Positions 38,701 to 46,659 of a stretch of DNA of 64,000 nucleotides are shown in pieces. Source of the DNA: Halorientalis salina (GTDB taxonomy: Archaea; Halobacteriota; Halobacteria; Halobacteriales; Haloarculaceae). The stretch is from contig NZ_SOSC01000004.1 in the NCBI RefSeq assembly GCF_005049285.1, forward strand, positions 1-64,000, in the 5' to 3' direction. The translations under genes were made by a program, and so were the position numbers. Under the pieces are notes generated by a model that ran no database searches, was not told the DNA's origin, and saw only the letters and a list, made by a program, of their open reading frames with translations. Positions within the stretch are counted from its first letter, which is position 1. The number at the start of each line of letters is the position of its first letter.

Positions 38701-41405
38701 ACGAGCTCGCCGACGAGGTCCTGGCGGTCGTCGAACTCGTAGTACGCATCGAGCCCGTAGTAGCTCTCCAGGAGGTCGTCGACGAAGTCGGCGGTCTTGA
38801 GCATGTGCTCGGCCGCGCCGTTCGAGAGGACGATGTCCTGGACTTTGAGTTCGGCGAGCTGGTCGTCGTGGACGAGCGGGTCGCCGTGGATGTCCTCCTC
38901 GTAGCCCAGCGCGCGGAACTGGTCGGCGGTGACGTCGAGTTCCTCGGGGCGGACCGACGTGACCGGGAGGTCGGTCATGTCGTAGCGGACGGTGCCGTCC
39001 TTGAACGCCGACACGCCGTGTTTCGCCCGCATGATCCCCTTCTCGATGGGTTCGGGCGTCTTCATCTTCGAGGACAGGCCCTTGACGCCCTTGACGATCT
39101 CAAAGGCGTTCTCGCGCTCGCCGACGTTCTCTAAGGCTTCGTGGAACTGCTCGCGGACGCTGACGGTCTTGGTCTGGACCGGCGAGGCCATGCTCTCACA
39201 GCGGTGACACTCCGCCCGGCCAGAGGGGTCGGGTTCGACCTCGATGTCGCAGTCCCGGCAGATGTAGACGGCGTCGGTCGTGCCGTTGCAGTCCGGACAG
39301 CGGGCCTCGTAGGTCTCGGTGCCGCAGTCGGTACAGCGGCGGCGGCCGACCTGGACCTCGACCTCGCCGCGCGGGTTGTCGATGCCGTCGCCGGTGGCGG
39401 CGGCCTTGCTCACGTCCCGCTGGCTGCCGCCGGCCTCGCCGATGGGAAAGAGCGTGTGGACGGCCGGCGAGAGGTCGCGGGACTCGGATTTCTCGGGGCG
39501 GCCCATCCGGTTCCCGATGCGGGTGGGGGCGCGTTCCCTGATCTCGAAGGGCGCGACCTCGTTGACGGCCCTGATGGCGTTGTCGCCGTCGGCGTACTCG
39601 CGGGCCGCAGTCGAGAGGTCCCCCGCGTCCCACTCGCGGTCGAGTCGGTCGGAAAAGCCCAGCGACCGGACCAGGGGTTTCCAGTCGGGGATCGTCAGGC
39701 GCTCTTCGCCCCGGTGGTGTTCGACCAGCAGGCTTTCGAGGGTTGTCGCGACCTCCTCGCCGTCGTCGGAACGGGGGACGACGAGGTCACCCGCGCCGTC
39801 AGGCCCCGACTCGCCGGACATCACGGCTCCGTCTGTTTCGGCGATACGACCGTTCTCGACGGCGTCGGCCAGCGCCTCGAACTCGGCGACGGAGACGTCG
39901 TGCCAGCAGTAGGTGTATTTCGGATGGATCGGCGCGTCGTACTCGGTGGCCCACTCGATGGCCTCATCGGCGGATGGGTCCGCCAGATCGACCTGGACCG
40001 AGTCGCGCATGGCCTGTACGTCCGCGCCGCTTGCCTCGAAGTCCTGCTCCCACCACTCCACAGTGTAGGAGGCTGGAGCCAGGGGATGATTGTTCTCGAC
40101 GAACTCCCCGTAGTTCACCAGGTACTCACCGAGGTCGAGGATCTTCTCGACGCCGTTCCGGACCTCCAGGGCCACCTCGGGGTCGTCGATGCGGCGCACG
40201 TCGCCGTTGGCGAGTCTGACCGTGGGGCCTTCGATGCTGTCGACGGGCACGACGCCCGCGGCCTTCCCGGGGCGCTCAGTTTTGATCTGGGTGCCCGTCG
40301 CGAGGAAGTCGTCGACGAGGTGCATCGTCGCCGGGTGGACGCCGGCGGTCGCGAAGCCGTGATTCCGCGCGCGACCGTAGCGGAGTCGGAACCCCCCGGG
40401 CTCACAGGGATGGGTGAAGACCGGGCGGCCGGCGATGAGGTCCCGGAGGAACTTCTTCGAGGGGCCGACGCGTGGCGGGCCGTCCGGTTCGTCCGCCTCG
40501 TCGCCGTCGTCGTGCTCGGCGTCGCCCTCCGCCTTGTCGTCGGCGTCGTCGTCGCCCTCGTCCTCGCCGATGGTCCCGTCGATCAGGTCCTGGAGCCAGG
40601 GCCACTCGACCTCGTCCAGATTGCGGGTGTAGCGCTGGATCTTCGGGGCCTTGAGCGCGATCCCCTCCGCGAGGACGAGACACATCCCGCCGCGGGCGGA
40701 GTTCGAATCGACCCGTTCGAGGTCCCGATAGCCCGACACCTCCTCGTCGCCGGTGGCCTCGCCGTCGAGCATGATCGGCATGTGCTCGGCGATGAACTTC
40801 GTCTCCTTCTCCTTGGGCGAGTACTGGAGGCCGGTGTCCTTGTCGTAGAGTTCGATCTCCTCGGCGTAGCGGCCGATCTCCTCGTCGCGGGCCTTGTACT
40901 CGTCCATGCCCAGCAGCGCGCGGGCGTAGTCGGCGACCAGCACGGAGAGGGCCTGTGCGGTCCCGCCCGCCGAGCGAATCGGGCCGGCGTAGTAGACGTT
41001 GACGAACTCCGTGCCGTCGTCGTTTTCCAACACTTCGACGCGGTCGATGCCCTCGATGGGGGCGGCGACGACGCCCTCGGTGAGCAGGGCGACCGCCGTC
41101 CGGACCGCGCCCTCGACCTTGCCGCCCTTGGTGTCGTAGTCGCCGACGGTCCCCTCGACGAAGTCCTCGACGAGTTCCAGTGCTGCTTCCTCGCGGCTCA
41201 TCTCGCCCTCTAGCTCGCGGACGCGCTCGGCGACGCCGTCGATGCCCAGAATGTTCTCGACGCGGTCGGCCATGTCCCGTGCGGTGGGGATCTCCACGTC
41301 TGTCGTGGGGTCGCCGCCGCGCTCGCGGGCCGCCGTCGCCACGTCGAAGGCGTCGTCGAGTTCGGCTTCGAGCCGCTCGAAGTACCGTTCGTCTTCCGGA
41401 CGCAT
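35751..41405 (-). CDS. polC: DNA polymerase D large subunit (DP2) with two inteins
   Basis: A 1884-residue precursor of the catalytic subunit of the archaeal replicase PolD. Removing two inteins (residues 940-1118 and 1148-1663) leaves about 1189 residues. Zinc knuckles CTDC...CPDC...CRDC...CHRC lie at about 690-745. The active-site acidic motif NCDGDED is in the short 29-residue extein between the inteins, so activity requires splicing of both. A second zinc cluster (CLDCGEKY...CRKCGG) is near the C-terminus. The start abuts the stop of the PPC-domain gene upstream (TAGATG), and the 3' end runs straight into a structured repeat. The small subunit is at 58037-59659. Confidence 0.96.
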   Translation of the reverse strand: MRPEDERYFERLEAELDDAFDVATAARERGGDPTTDVEIPTARDMADRVENILGIDGVAERVRELEGEMSREEAALELVEDFVEGTVGDYDTKGGKVEGAVRTAVALLTEGVVAAPIEGIDRVEVLENDDGTEFVNVYYAGPIRSAGGTAQALSVLVADYARALLGMDEYKARDEEIGRYAEEIELYDKDTGLQYSPKEKETKFIAEHMPIMLDGEATGDEEVSGYRDLERVDSNSARGGMCLVLAEGIALKAPKIQRYTRNLDEVEWPWLQDLIDGTIGEDEGDDDADDKAEGDAEHDDGDEADEPDGPPRVGPSKKFLRDLIAGRPVFTHPCEPGGFRLRYGRARNHGFATAGVHPATMHLVDDFLATGTQIKTERPGKAAGVVPVDSIEGPTVRLANGDVRRIDDPEVALEVRNGVEKILDLGEYLVNYGEFVENNHPLAPASYTVEWWEQDFEASGADVQAMRDSVQVDLADPSADEAIEWATEYDAPIHPKYTYCWHDVSVAEFEALADAVENGRIAETDGAVMSGESGPDGAGDLVVPRSDDGEEVATTLESLLVEHHRGEERLTIPDWKPLVRSLGFSDRLDREWDAGDLSTAAREYADGDNAIRAVNEVAPFEIRERAPTRIGNRMGRPEKSESRDLSPAVHTLFPIGEAGGSQRDVSKAAATGDGIDNPRGEVEVQVGRRRCTDCGTETYEARCPDCNGTTDAVYICRDCDIEVEPDPSGRAECHRCESMASPVQTKTVSVREQFHEALENVGERENAFEIVKGVKGLSSKMKTPEPIEKGIMRAKHGVSAFKDGTVRYDMTDLPVTSVRPEELDVTADQFRALGYEEDIHGDPLVHDDQLAELKVQDIVLSNGAAEHMLKTADFVDDLLESYYGLDAYYEFDDRQDLVGELVFGMAPHTSAATVGRVIGFTSAAVGYAHPYFHAAKRRNCFHPDTEITYEDDDGTLRRQSIAQFVERRLDDPRIDDFGASVAELDGEIRVQSIDDGGNWVRKPVEAVSKHPAPEHLVEITTDGGRTITVTPDHSMVRCDDGLTDVEARELNEGDAVPLFGKSEERPTGAQLPQSLADGGTDVEIVERVELIPSDVEYTYSLTVADTNRVVANGIGVGQCDGDEDCVMLLLDGLLNFSKKYLPDKRGGSVAEDSRLVAVDPNDNVRFLTFGEFWNELESPLEVDGKFRKRTCYEEGWRTYAFDENHEASLQPVEKAIRYRADEDEELVRIETQFGRSLELTEHHSLFRYDDSIEEVAGAELSAGDLVVAPRQLDVETERTTIDVAGCVDEPYVVIDDHVEDLLTTAWETRERGSPTHQAFKSGLSYRLSKGKIPYDRFERILDLVDFQVPRDVKIGLEGSSDGISRTIDIDENFAWLLGLFVAEGSTSSVCPTIHNANEDLIDRAADIIEDTFGHEPGRRWSNRTYELRFPAVFREVLYDLGFEDADSYNSSEKVVPECILQAPHDTALAFLRGFIEGDGSDSADGNVTTVGFHTTSEDVKDGVVFLLHRLGLVANVSHRERDENRQPIYTVTVSGGASDNPLHRVLDGEDPYYPKSLVVSIPDALMEIRERDIEGIKQLIPKYLKRRDNISLEKLREIVRELESRNLPDDVTEKLAELRPLVDGDLSYLRVKNVERVDYDGHLYDLQVGGEPIFTANWLYAHNSMDAPLVMSSRIDPSEIDDEAHNMDIVDQYPREFYEATREMADPEAVEDLVTIAEENLGTDREYTGFRHTHDTSNIALGPDLSAYKTLDDMMAKMDAQLELSRKLRAVDQTDVAERVIEGHFLPDIIGNLRAFSRQETRCLDCGEKYRRVPLTGDCRKCGGDMTLTVHHGSVTKYIDTALQVAEEYGAREYTKQRLRILEKSIERVFENDHNKQSGIGDFM
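36417..37964 (-). other. intein 2 of DP2, with LAGLIDADG homing endonuclease
   Basis: A 516-residue intein inserted between RGG and SMDAPLV. It begins with Ser (SVAEDSRLVAVD, block A) and ends WLYAHN, giving the normal His-Asn terminus and a Ser nucleophile on the C-extein. Block B is present around TEHHSLF. The two LAGLIDADG-type helices are WLLGLFVAEGS and FLRGFIEGDGS, both with acidic residues, so the endonuclease may be active. Boundaries were placed by continuity of the DP2 sequence. Confidence 0.92.
38052..38588 (-). other. intein 1 of DP2, mini-intein
   Basis: A 179-residue intein inserted in the catalytic motif between KRRN and CDGDED. It begins CFHPDTEI (Cys1, block A), has TPDHSMVR (block B) and ends VVANGIGVGQ before Cys. 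The terminal residue is Gln instead of Asn, and the usual penultimate His is Gly. There is no LAGLIDADG motif, so the homing function has been lost. Confidence 0.9.
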
Positions 41406-41828
41406 CTACAGGGGCCAGAGATCCAGGTCAGTGGTCTCGTCGTGCTCGCGGTCGAGTTCCGTGTCGAACTCCCGGACGTACAACTCGCCCGCGAAGGTCG
41501 TCGCCTCGTCTAGGTGGCCGGCGACGACGCTGCCGTCCTCACGGGAGAGCGTCATGTGCGTGTGCGCGAACCGGTCCTCGTACAGCCAGGAGATGTTGCC
41601 GACTGCGGGGACGACCTCGAACGGTTCGTCGAACTCCACGTCGTAGTACTCCTGGTCGTCCTGGTCGTAGAACAGCAGCGTCGCGTCCTGGACGGCACCG
41701 AGGCCGATGAAGAAGGCCGCGTCGATGCCCTCGTCGTCGGCGAAGTCCTCGATCTGTTCGCGCCAGCCCCGTCCGTGTTCGAGTCGGGCGACGTACTCCC
41801 GAGCACCCTCGACTTCGCGATAATCCAT
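41406..41828 (-). CDS. PPC/DUF296 domain protein
   Basis: A 140-residue single PPC (plants and prokaryotes conserved, DUF296) domain. GRGWREQIEDFADDEGIDAAFFIGLGAVQDATL, then VVPAVGNISW, and the metal-site region FAHTHMTLSREDGSVVAGHLDEA with the HxH...H histidines. In plants the domain accompanies AT-hooks; stand-alone archaeal forms bind a metal and have unknown function. It sits directly before polC with the stop and start adjacent (TAGATG), so the pair is an operon. Confidence 0.9.
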   Translation of the reverse strand: MDYREVEGAREYVARLEHGRGWREQIEDFADDEGIDAAFFIGLGAVQDATLLFYDQDDQEYYDVEFDEPFEVVPAVGNISWLYEDRFAHTHMTLSREDGSVVAGHLDEATTFAGELYVREFDTELDREHDETTDLDLWPL

Positions 41829-41905
41829 ACAGACTTCCAGGGAGGGCCTGGCAAAAAGTCTTCACTGTTTCCGCGCGCGGTCGAGAACTGGGACGGTCCG
41901 ACCGG

Positions 41906-42769
41906 CTACTCGTCGATGGTGAACCCGAAGGTATCGTCGAGGTGGTCGAGGCGAATCTCGAACCGACCGGCGGAACTCGGCGTAAACGAGTTTTCGATGC
42001 GTCTGGTCTCTTTCGGCCGCATATTCAGCGTAAGCGTCTGGTCCAGATCCATCCACGTGTCCGGTCCCTGTCGGAGGCTGAGGTCCGTCACGAGCGAACT
42101 CGCACGGTCAGCGCGGTTCTCGAACGTGAGCGCGTACGACAGCGACTCACCAGCGGTGGCGTGCGTGGGCAGGTCCGTCGAGATCAGTTGCACCTCACGA
42201 TCCGCCAGTGGTGTCACGATATCGAACTCCGTCGTCGCCGTCGTCGTCTCCGACGAGAGGGTATCCGTAACCACGATTTCGGCCGTATACGTCCCTGTTT
42301 CCCATTCATGCCGGCCGAAGTTAACCCAGTAGTTATCGACGTACTGATCGCTGTCGGACACGGCTTCCGTTATCAGGTCGGTCTCGAAGTCCTCGACCTC
42401 GGTACCGTTCCGGCTGACCGATCCGCCGTATTTGAACTCGGCCGCGTTGCCGTGGACCGGAATCGTCGCATCCAGCGCGACGAACGGTTCGGCCCCCCGG
42501 CCGAACGCCGACGTGGTATGGGCCGAAATCGTCTCCTCCTCGTCGAACGCGAGCCGCTTGGTGACGGGTTCGAGCGTCCGAATCGACGGTTGTGGCGTCC
42601 GTGTCGCAGTGGCCGTCGGTGATGCCGTCGCGGTGGCCGTCTCCGTCGCGGCGGGCGCAGTCGTCGCCGTTCCATCGTCCGCGGCGGTGTCGGTCGGGGA
42701 GTCCGTGTCCGAGGTACAGCCAGCGAACAGCGCCGCTCCGGTTGCCGCCAACATCTGTCTCCGTTTCAT
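41906..42769 (-). CDS. Tat lipoprotein, unknown function
   Basis: A 287-residue exported lipoprotein. The leader KRRQMLAATGAALFAGC has a twin arginine and lipobox. A Thr/Ala/Ser-rich spacer (about residues 20-62) resembles glycosylated haloarchaeal linkers. The mature part looks like two beta-sandwich (CARDB/Ig-like) modules: ISAHTTSAFGRGAEPFVALDATIPVHGN... and ESLSYALTFENRADRASSLVTDLSL followed by TLNMRPKETRRIENSFTPSSAGRFEI. No catalytic motif is present. It is monocistronic. Function unknown. Confidence 0.8.
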   Translation of the reverse strand: MKRRQMLAATGAALFAGCTSDTDSPTDTAADDGTATTAPAATETATATASPTATATRTPQPSIRTLEPVTKRLAFDEEETISAHTTSAFGRGAEPFVALDATIPVHGNAAEFKYGGSVSRNGTEVEDFETDLITEAVSDSDQYVDNYWVNFGRHEWETGTYTAEIVVTDTLSSETTTATTEFDIVTPLADREVQLISTDLPTHATAGESLSYALTFENRADRASSLVTDLSLRQGPDTWMDLDQTLTLNMRPKETRRIENSFTPSSAGRFEIRLDHLDDTFGFTIDE

Positions 42770-42904
42770 GATGATTCATCTACAAAAGAGGGTCAAAAGT
42801 GTCTTCAAATCCGAAGGAACGACCTGCGCGTGGGAAGTGACGGACGGCGAAAGGAGGCGACGGGACGGCGAGCGTCGGTCGCGAGACGAACCGGCCGAGA
42901 AGGC

Positions 42905-43069
42905 CTAACACCACTCGGAGAGGGTTTTAGCGTCTGCGAGGTCGGCTGAAACCCAGGCGTCGTCCTGGCAGGGGTAGGCGATGACGAACTGCTCGACGTC
43001 GCCGCTGTCGATCGAGCCCATAGCTTCACACTCCGCGACTTTCTCCGTAGTGGCTGCGTCAGGGGCCAT
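42905..43069 (-). CDS. 54-residue haloarchaeal small protein (DUF7556-like)
   Basis: A short gene whose product is acidic and has three cysteines (AECEAMGS, AYPCQDD and the C-terminal SEWC), with the core GDVEQFVIAYPCQDDAWVSA. It has a convincing promoter: a TATA-like GTTTATATG on the minus strand about 25 bp before the ATG, implying a leaderless mRNA. The cysteine spacing is not a normal zinc ribbon. It resembles a conserved small haloarchaeal family (DUF7556) from memory; function unknown. Confidence 0.65.
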   Translation of the reverse strand: MAPDAATTEKVAECEAMGSIDSGDVEQFVIAYPCQDDAWVSADLADAKTLSEWC

Positions 43070-43089
43070 GTGTGAGACTGTTACACACG

Positions 43090-43098
43090 CACATATAA
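43090..43098 (-). promoter_or_regulatory. TATA box of the 54-residue protein gene
   Basis: GTTTATATG on the minus strand, about 25 bp upstream of the ATG at 43069. Confidence 0.55.
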
Positions 43099-43243
43099 AC
43101 GTGCCGGATTCGTGCCAATAGGTCTCATTCGACGGACGGGCTGGGTCGGGCCGGACGGCAGGGGTCGGAAATCAGTTCCGGCTGGCAGTTCAGGAGGGTC
43201 AATGTGAAGGACTTAGTAGGAGCGGCCAGGAGATAGGTCCAAT

Positions 43244-44092
43244 ATGAAGGTCGCAGACGCCATGACGCCACGGTCCGAGGTCGTCACGGTGGAGATTCCG
43301 GGGACGCGTGACGACGTGCTAGAGTACCTCCAGGAGCGTGCGTTCTCGTCGGTACCAGTGATCAAACAGACGGACGATGGCGAGGAGTTCCGCGGCATCG
43401 TCTCCCGCGACGCGCTGATCGAACAACCCGACGAGGACCAGCTGGCGCTGTTGGTCGAGGAAGTCCCGACCACGACCGCCGACACCGACATCACCGAGGT
43501 GGCGGCGCTGATGGTCCGGGAAGGCGCGCGCCGCGTCCCGGTCGTCGACGGGAAACTCGAGGGCATCGTCACCGTCACCGACGTTGTCCACGCCATCGCC
43601 TCCGGCGAGGCCGACGGCACCAGCCCGCTGGACGAGGTGGCGACCCGCGAGATCAACTGCGTCTACGAGGGAACGCCCCTGCCCGTCGCCGAACGGGAGT
43701 TGTCCCACGCGGACGTGCCCTACGCCATCGTCCTCGACGACGACGGGGACATGTCGGGGATGATCACCGAAGTCGACATCCTGGACGTGGCTCGCGTCGT
43801 CGAGGGCGAGGCCGACACCGGCGAGTCCATCGCCGACGACGACGACGACTGGAAGTGGGAATCGGTCAAGGCCGTCGGCAACAGCTACATGCCGACGCGG
43901 AACGTCGAGATACCGCTCGAACCGGTTCGGGATTTCATGACCGAAGGGCTCATCACCGTCTCGAAGCGCCAGGACGCACAGGACGCCGCCCAGTTGATGA
44001 TCGACAAGGACATCGAACAGATCCCGCTGGTCGGCGGCGACTCCCTCGACGGGATCGTCCAGGACATCGACCTACTGAACGCCCTGCAGTGA
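43244..44092 (+). CDS. protein with four CBS domains
   Basis: A 282-residue protein made of two Bateman modules: CBS1-2 at about residues 1-120 (VADAMTPRSEVVTVEI, GARRVPVVDGKLEGIVTVTDVVHAI) and CBS3-4 at about 130-282 (VPYAIVLDDDGDMSGMITEVDIL, VRDFMTEGLITVS, IEQIPLVGGDSLDGIVQDIDLLNAL). CBS pairs bind adenosine nucleotides and regulate attached or partner proteins. It lies one base upstream of glyS in the same direction, so it is probably cotranscribed; whether it regulates translation or metabolism is unknown. Confidence 0.9.
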   Translation: MKVADAMTPRSEVVTVEIPGTRDDVLEYLQERAFSSVPVIKQTDDGEEFRGIVSRDALIEQPDEDQLALLVEEVPTTTADTDITEVAALMVREGARRVPVVDGKLEGIVTVTDVVHAIASGEADGTSPLDEVATREINCVYEGTPLPVAERELSHADVPYAIVLDDDGDMSGMITEVDILDVARVVEGEADTGESIADDDDDWKWESVKAVGNSYMPTRNVEIPLEPVRDFMTEGLITVSKRQDAQDAAQLMIDKDIEQIPLVGGDSLDGIVQDIDLLNALQ

Positions 44093-44093
44093 G

Positions 44094-45899
44094 ATGACCG
44101 ACAACACAGCGCGACTGACGGAACTGGCGAAACGCCGGGGTTTCTTCTTCCAGTCCAGCGAGGCCTACGGCGGCGTCGCGGGCTTTTACGTCTACGGCCC
44201 CGAGGGCGCGACGCTCAAAGAGAACGTCCAGGACGCCTGGCGCGACCGCTTCGTCCGCCGGGAGGGCCACATGGAGATCGAATCGCCCACCGTGATGCCC
44301 GAACCGGTCTTCGAGGCCTCGGGGCATCTCGACGGGTTCGACGACATGATCCTGGAGTGTCCCGAGTGTGGGACCTCCCACCGCGCGGACCACCTCGTCG
44401 AGGACAACACCGACATCGAGGAGGCCGAATCCATCCCGATCCCGGAAGTCGAGGAGATCATCGCCGAAGCCGAACTGGTCTGTCCGACCTGCGGCACCGA
44501 CCTCGCGGGCGAACCGGTCGACGATTTCAACCTGATGTTCGGGACGAACATCGGGCCGGGCAGTTCCTCGCCGGGGTACCTGCGACCGGAGACCGCCCAG
44601 GGGATCTTCGTGGAGTTCCCGCGGCTCAAGGAGTACGCACGCGGGCAACTCCCCTTCGGCGTCGCCCAGGTCGGGCCGGCCTACCGCAACGAGATCAGTC
44701 CCCGGAAAGGGCTCATCCGCCTGCGCGAGTTCGCGCAAGCGGAGCTGGAGCACTTCATCGACCCGGAAACGGACGAACCGCCGCTCGCCGAGGTCGAAGA
44801 CGTGGAAGTGACGCTGTACTCGGCCGCCGAACAGGACGCCGACGGCGGCGCACCCCAGACGATGACCGTCGGCGAGGCGGTCGCCGAGGACGTCATCACC
44901 AGCGACTGGGTGGCCTACTACCTCGGCGTCGCCAAGGACTGGTACGCGCGGATCGGCGTCGACATGGACCGGTTCCGGTACCGCCAGCACAACGAGGGGG
45001 AACTGGCCCACTACGCGGCCGACTGCTGGGACGCCGAAGCTGACGTGACCGCTCCCGGTGCCGAACCCGACTGGGTGGAGATCACCGGCTTCGCCTATCG
45101 GGGCGACTACGACCTCTCGAAACACGGCGAGTACGCCGACGAGGACTTCACGATCTTCAAACAGTACGACGATCCCATTACCGTGGAGCGCGCCACCGTC
45201 GACCCGGACATGAGTTATCTCGGGCCGGAGTTCGGCGGGGACGCGGCCGCGGTGGCCGACGCGCTCGAAGCCCTGGCCGAGCGCGACCGCTCGGCGTTCG
45301 AGGGCGACGAAGTGAGCGTCGACGTGGACGGTGAGGAGCTGACGGTTCCAGTCGAAAAGACGGGGTTCGCCGTCGAGGAGACGACCGAGTCCGGCGAGCA
45401 CATCACGCCACACGTCGTCGAGCCGTCCTTCGGCGTCGACCGGATCGTCTACACCGTGCTGGCTCACAGCTACCGGGAGGAAGATCTCGGGGAGGCCTCG
45501 GAAGACGCGAGCGGCGAAGCCGCGAGCGAGGCCGACGACGAGGACGAAGAGCGGACGGTCCTCTCGCTCCCGCCGGAGGTCGCACCGAAGACCGTCGCCG
45601 TGTTCCCGTTGATGGACAAGGACGGCCTGGGCGAGCGCGCCCGCGAGGTCGCCGACGAGTTGCGCGCTGCCGGCTTCGAGGTGGCCTACGACGCGTCGGG
45701 TTCGATCGGGCGGCGCTACCGCAGACAGGACGAGGTGGGGACGCCGTTTTGCGTGACCGTCGACTACGACACGCTCGAGGACGACTCTGTCACTGTTCGG
45801 GACCGGGATTCGACCGCGCAGGCACGGGTGGGACTGGACGAACTGGCGACGCGGCTCCGGACGCTCCGCGCGGGTGAGACGTCCGTGTCCGACCTCTGA
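44094..45899 (+). CDS. glyS: glycyl-tRNA synthetase
   Basis: A 601-residue class II homodimeric GlyRS of the archaeal/eukaryotic type. N-terminal KRRGFFFQSSEAYGGVAGFYVYGPEG, zinc knuckles CPECGTSH and CPTCGTDL (about 84-145), the glycine-pocket motif SSSPGYLRPETAQGIFVEF broken into its conserved PETAQG, motif 2 around VGPAYRNEISPRKGLIRLREF, motif 3 FGVDRIVYTVLAH, and a C-terminal anticodon-binding domain ending VRDRDS. An acidic insert (about 460-490) is a halophilic addition. It is preceded by the CBS gene and overlaps the next gene by one base (TGATG). Confidence 0.97.
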   Translation: MTDNTARLTELAKRRGFFFQSSEAYGGVAGFYVYGPEGATLKENVQDAWRDRFVRREGHMEIESPTVMPEPVFEASGHLDGFDDMILECPECGTSHRADHLVEDNTDIEEAESIPIPEVEEIIAEAELVCPTCGTDLAGEPVDDFNLMFGTNIGPGSSSPGYLRPETAQGIFVEFPRLKEYARGQLPFGVAQVGPAYRNEISPRKGLIRLREFAQAELEHFIDPETDEPPLAEVEDVEVTLYSAAEQDADGGAPQTMTVGEAVAEDVITSDWVAYYLGVAKDWYARIGVDMDRFRYRQHNEGELAHYAADCWDAEADVTAPGAEPDWVEITGFAYRGDYDLSKHGEYADEDFTIFKQYDDPITVERATVDPDMSYLGPEFGGDAAAVADALEALAERDRSAFEGDEVSVDVDGEELTVPVEKTGFAVEETTESGEHITPHVVEPSFGVDRIVYTVLAHSYREEDLGEASEDASGEAASEADDEDEERTVLSLPPEVAPKTVAVFPLMDKDGLGERAREVADELRAAGFEVAYDASGSIGRRYRRQDEVGTPFCVTVDYDTLEDDSVTVRDRDSTAQARVGLDELATRLRTLRAGETSVSDL

Positions 45900-46501
45900 T
45901 GGCCAACGAGATCGCGCGCAAGTTGGTTCACGCAAGCGGTGCCGGCATCCCGGCGCTGTACCTGCTAAACGAGCGGTTCCTCGGCTCGCCGTATCTCGAA
46001 TGGGACCCGTACATCCGGTATATCCTGGCCGGCGGCATCGCCGTCGCCGTCGTCCTGGAAGTGGTCCGCCTGGGCTTCGGGTGGGACTGGGTCGTCTTCG
46101 ACAAGCTGACCCGCGAGTACGAACAGGACAGCGTCGCTGGCTACGCGATGTACGTCTTCTCCGGGTCGCTGACTGGCATCGTCTTCGAGCCCCGCATCGC
46201 AATCCCGGCCATCCTGATGTTGACGCTGGCCGACCCGATCAGCGGCCAGCTCAGTGCCGACGAACTCCGAATGGTCAAGCGGCCGATCGTGCTCGCGACC
46301 ATGTTCGGCGTCTGTGCCGTCATCGCCTCGTTCTGGGTTCCGCTCTCGGCAGCCATCCTCGGCGGCCTCGCCGCGATGGTCGCCGACGGCGTCAAGCCCA
46401 TCATCAAGGGGTTCGTCGTTGACGACAACCTCACGATCCCCATCTACGCCGCCGTCGCGATGTACGCCGGCGTCGCCTACCTGCCGACGGTCAGCTTCTG
46501 A
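45899..46501 (+). CDS. dolichol-kinase-like CTP transferase membrane protein
   Basis: A 200-residue polytopic protein with about six helices, of the dolichol/phytol/diacylglycerol kinase (CTP-dependent) family. The N-terminal EIARKLVHASGAGIPALYLL carries the family's R-K-x-x-H motif, and LTLADPISG and ADGVKPIIKGF match the conserved D-P and D-x-x-E-like loops. It may phosphorylate polyprenol for N-glycosylation or another isoprenoid alcohol (inference). It is coupled to glyS by a one-base overlap. Confidence 0.85.
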   Translation: MANEIARKLVHASGAGIPALYLLNERFLGSPYLEWDPYIRYILAGGIAVAVVLEVVRLGFGWDWVVFDKLTREYEQDSVAGYAMYVFSGSLTGIVFEPRIAIPAILMLTLADPISGQLSADELRMVKRPIVLATMFGVCAVIASFWVPLSAAILGGLAAMVADGVKPIIKGFVVDDNLTIPIYAAVAMYAGVAYLPTVSF

Positions 46502-46610
46502 CGATCTCCGGGGACGTTTCAGCCCGTTCGTTCACCGGGAGCCGACATATCGGGGACATCGGGACCCCAGCCCCGGGGTTCGGGATAATCCTGTCGTACG
46601 GCCGTGCTGT

Positions 46611-46645
46611 CTATATACACGAACAATAACTACGAACCTATATAG
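46611..46645 (+). promoter_or_regulatory. promoter of the ATP-grasp gene
   Basis: Two TATA-like elements, CTATATACAC (46611-46620) and CCTATATAG (46637-46645), precede the ATG at 46660. The first gives a short leader with GCGGGGGT as a possible ribosome site. The second is too close for a leaderless start. Confidence 0.4.
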
Positions 46646-46659
46646 AGACCTGCGGGGGT

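Noticed and set aside
42770-42904. A promoter or small gene between the Tat lipoprotein and the 54-residue gene
   Set aside because: Only short basic frames; no TATA element of convincing spacing on the plus strand.
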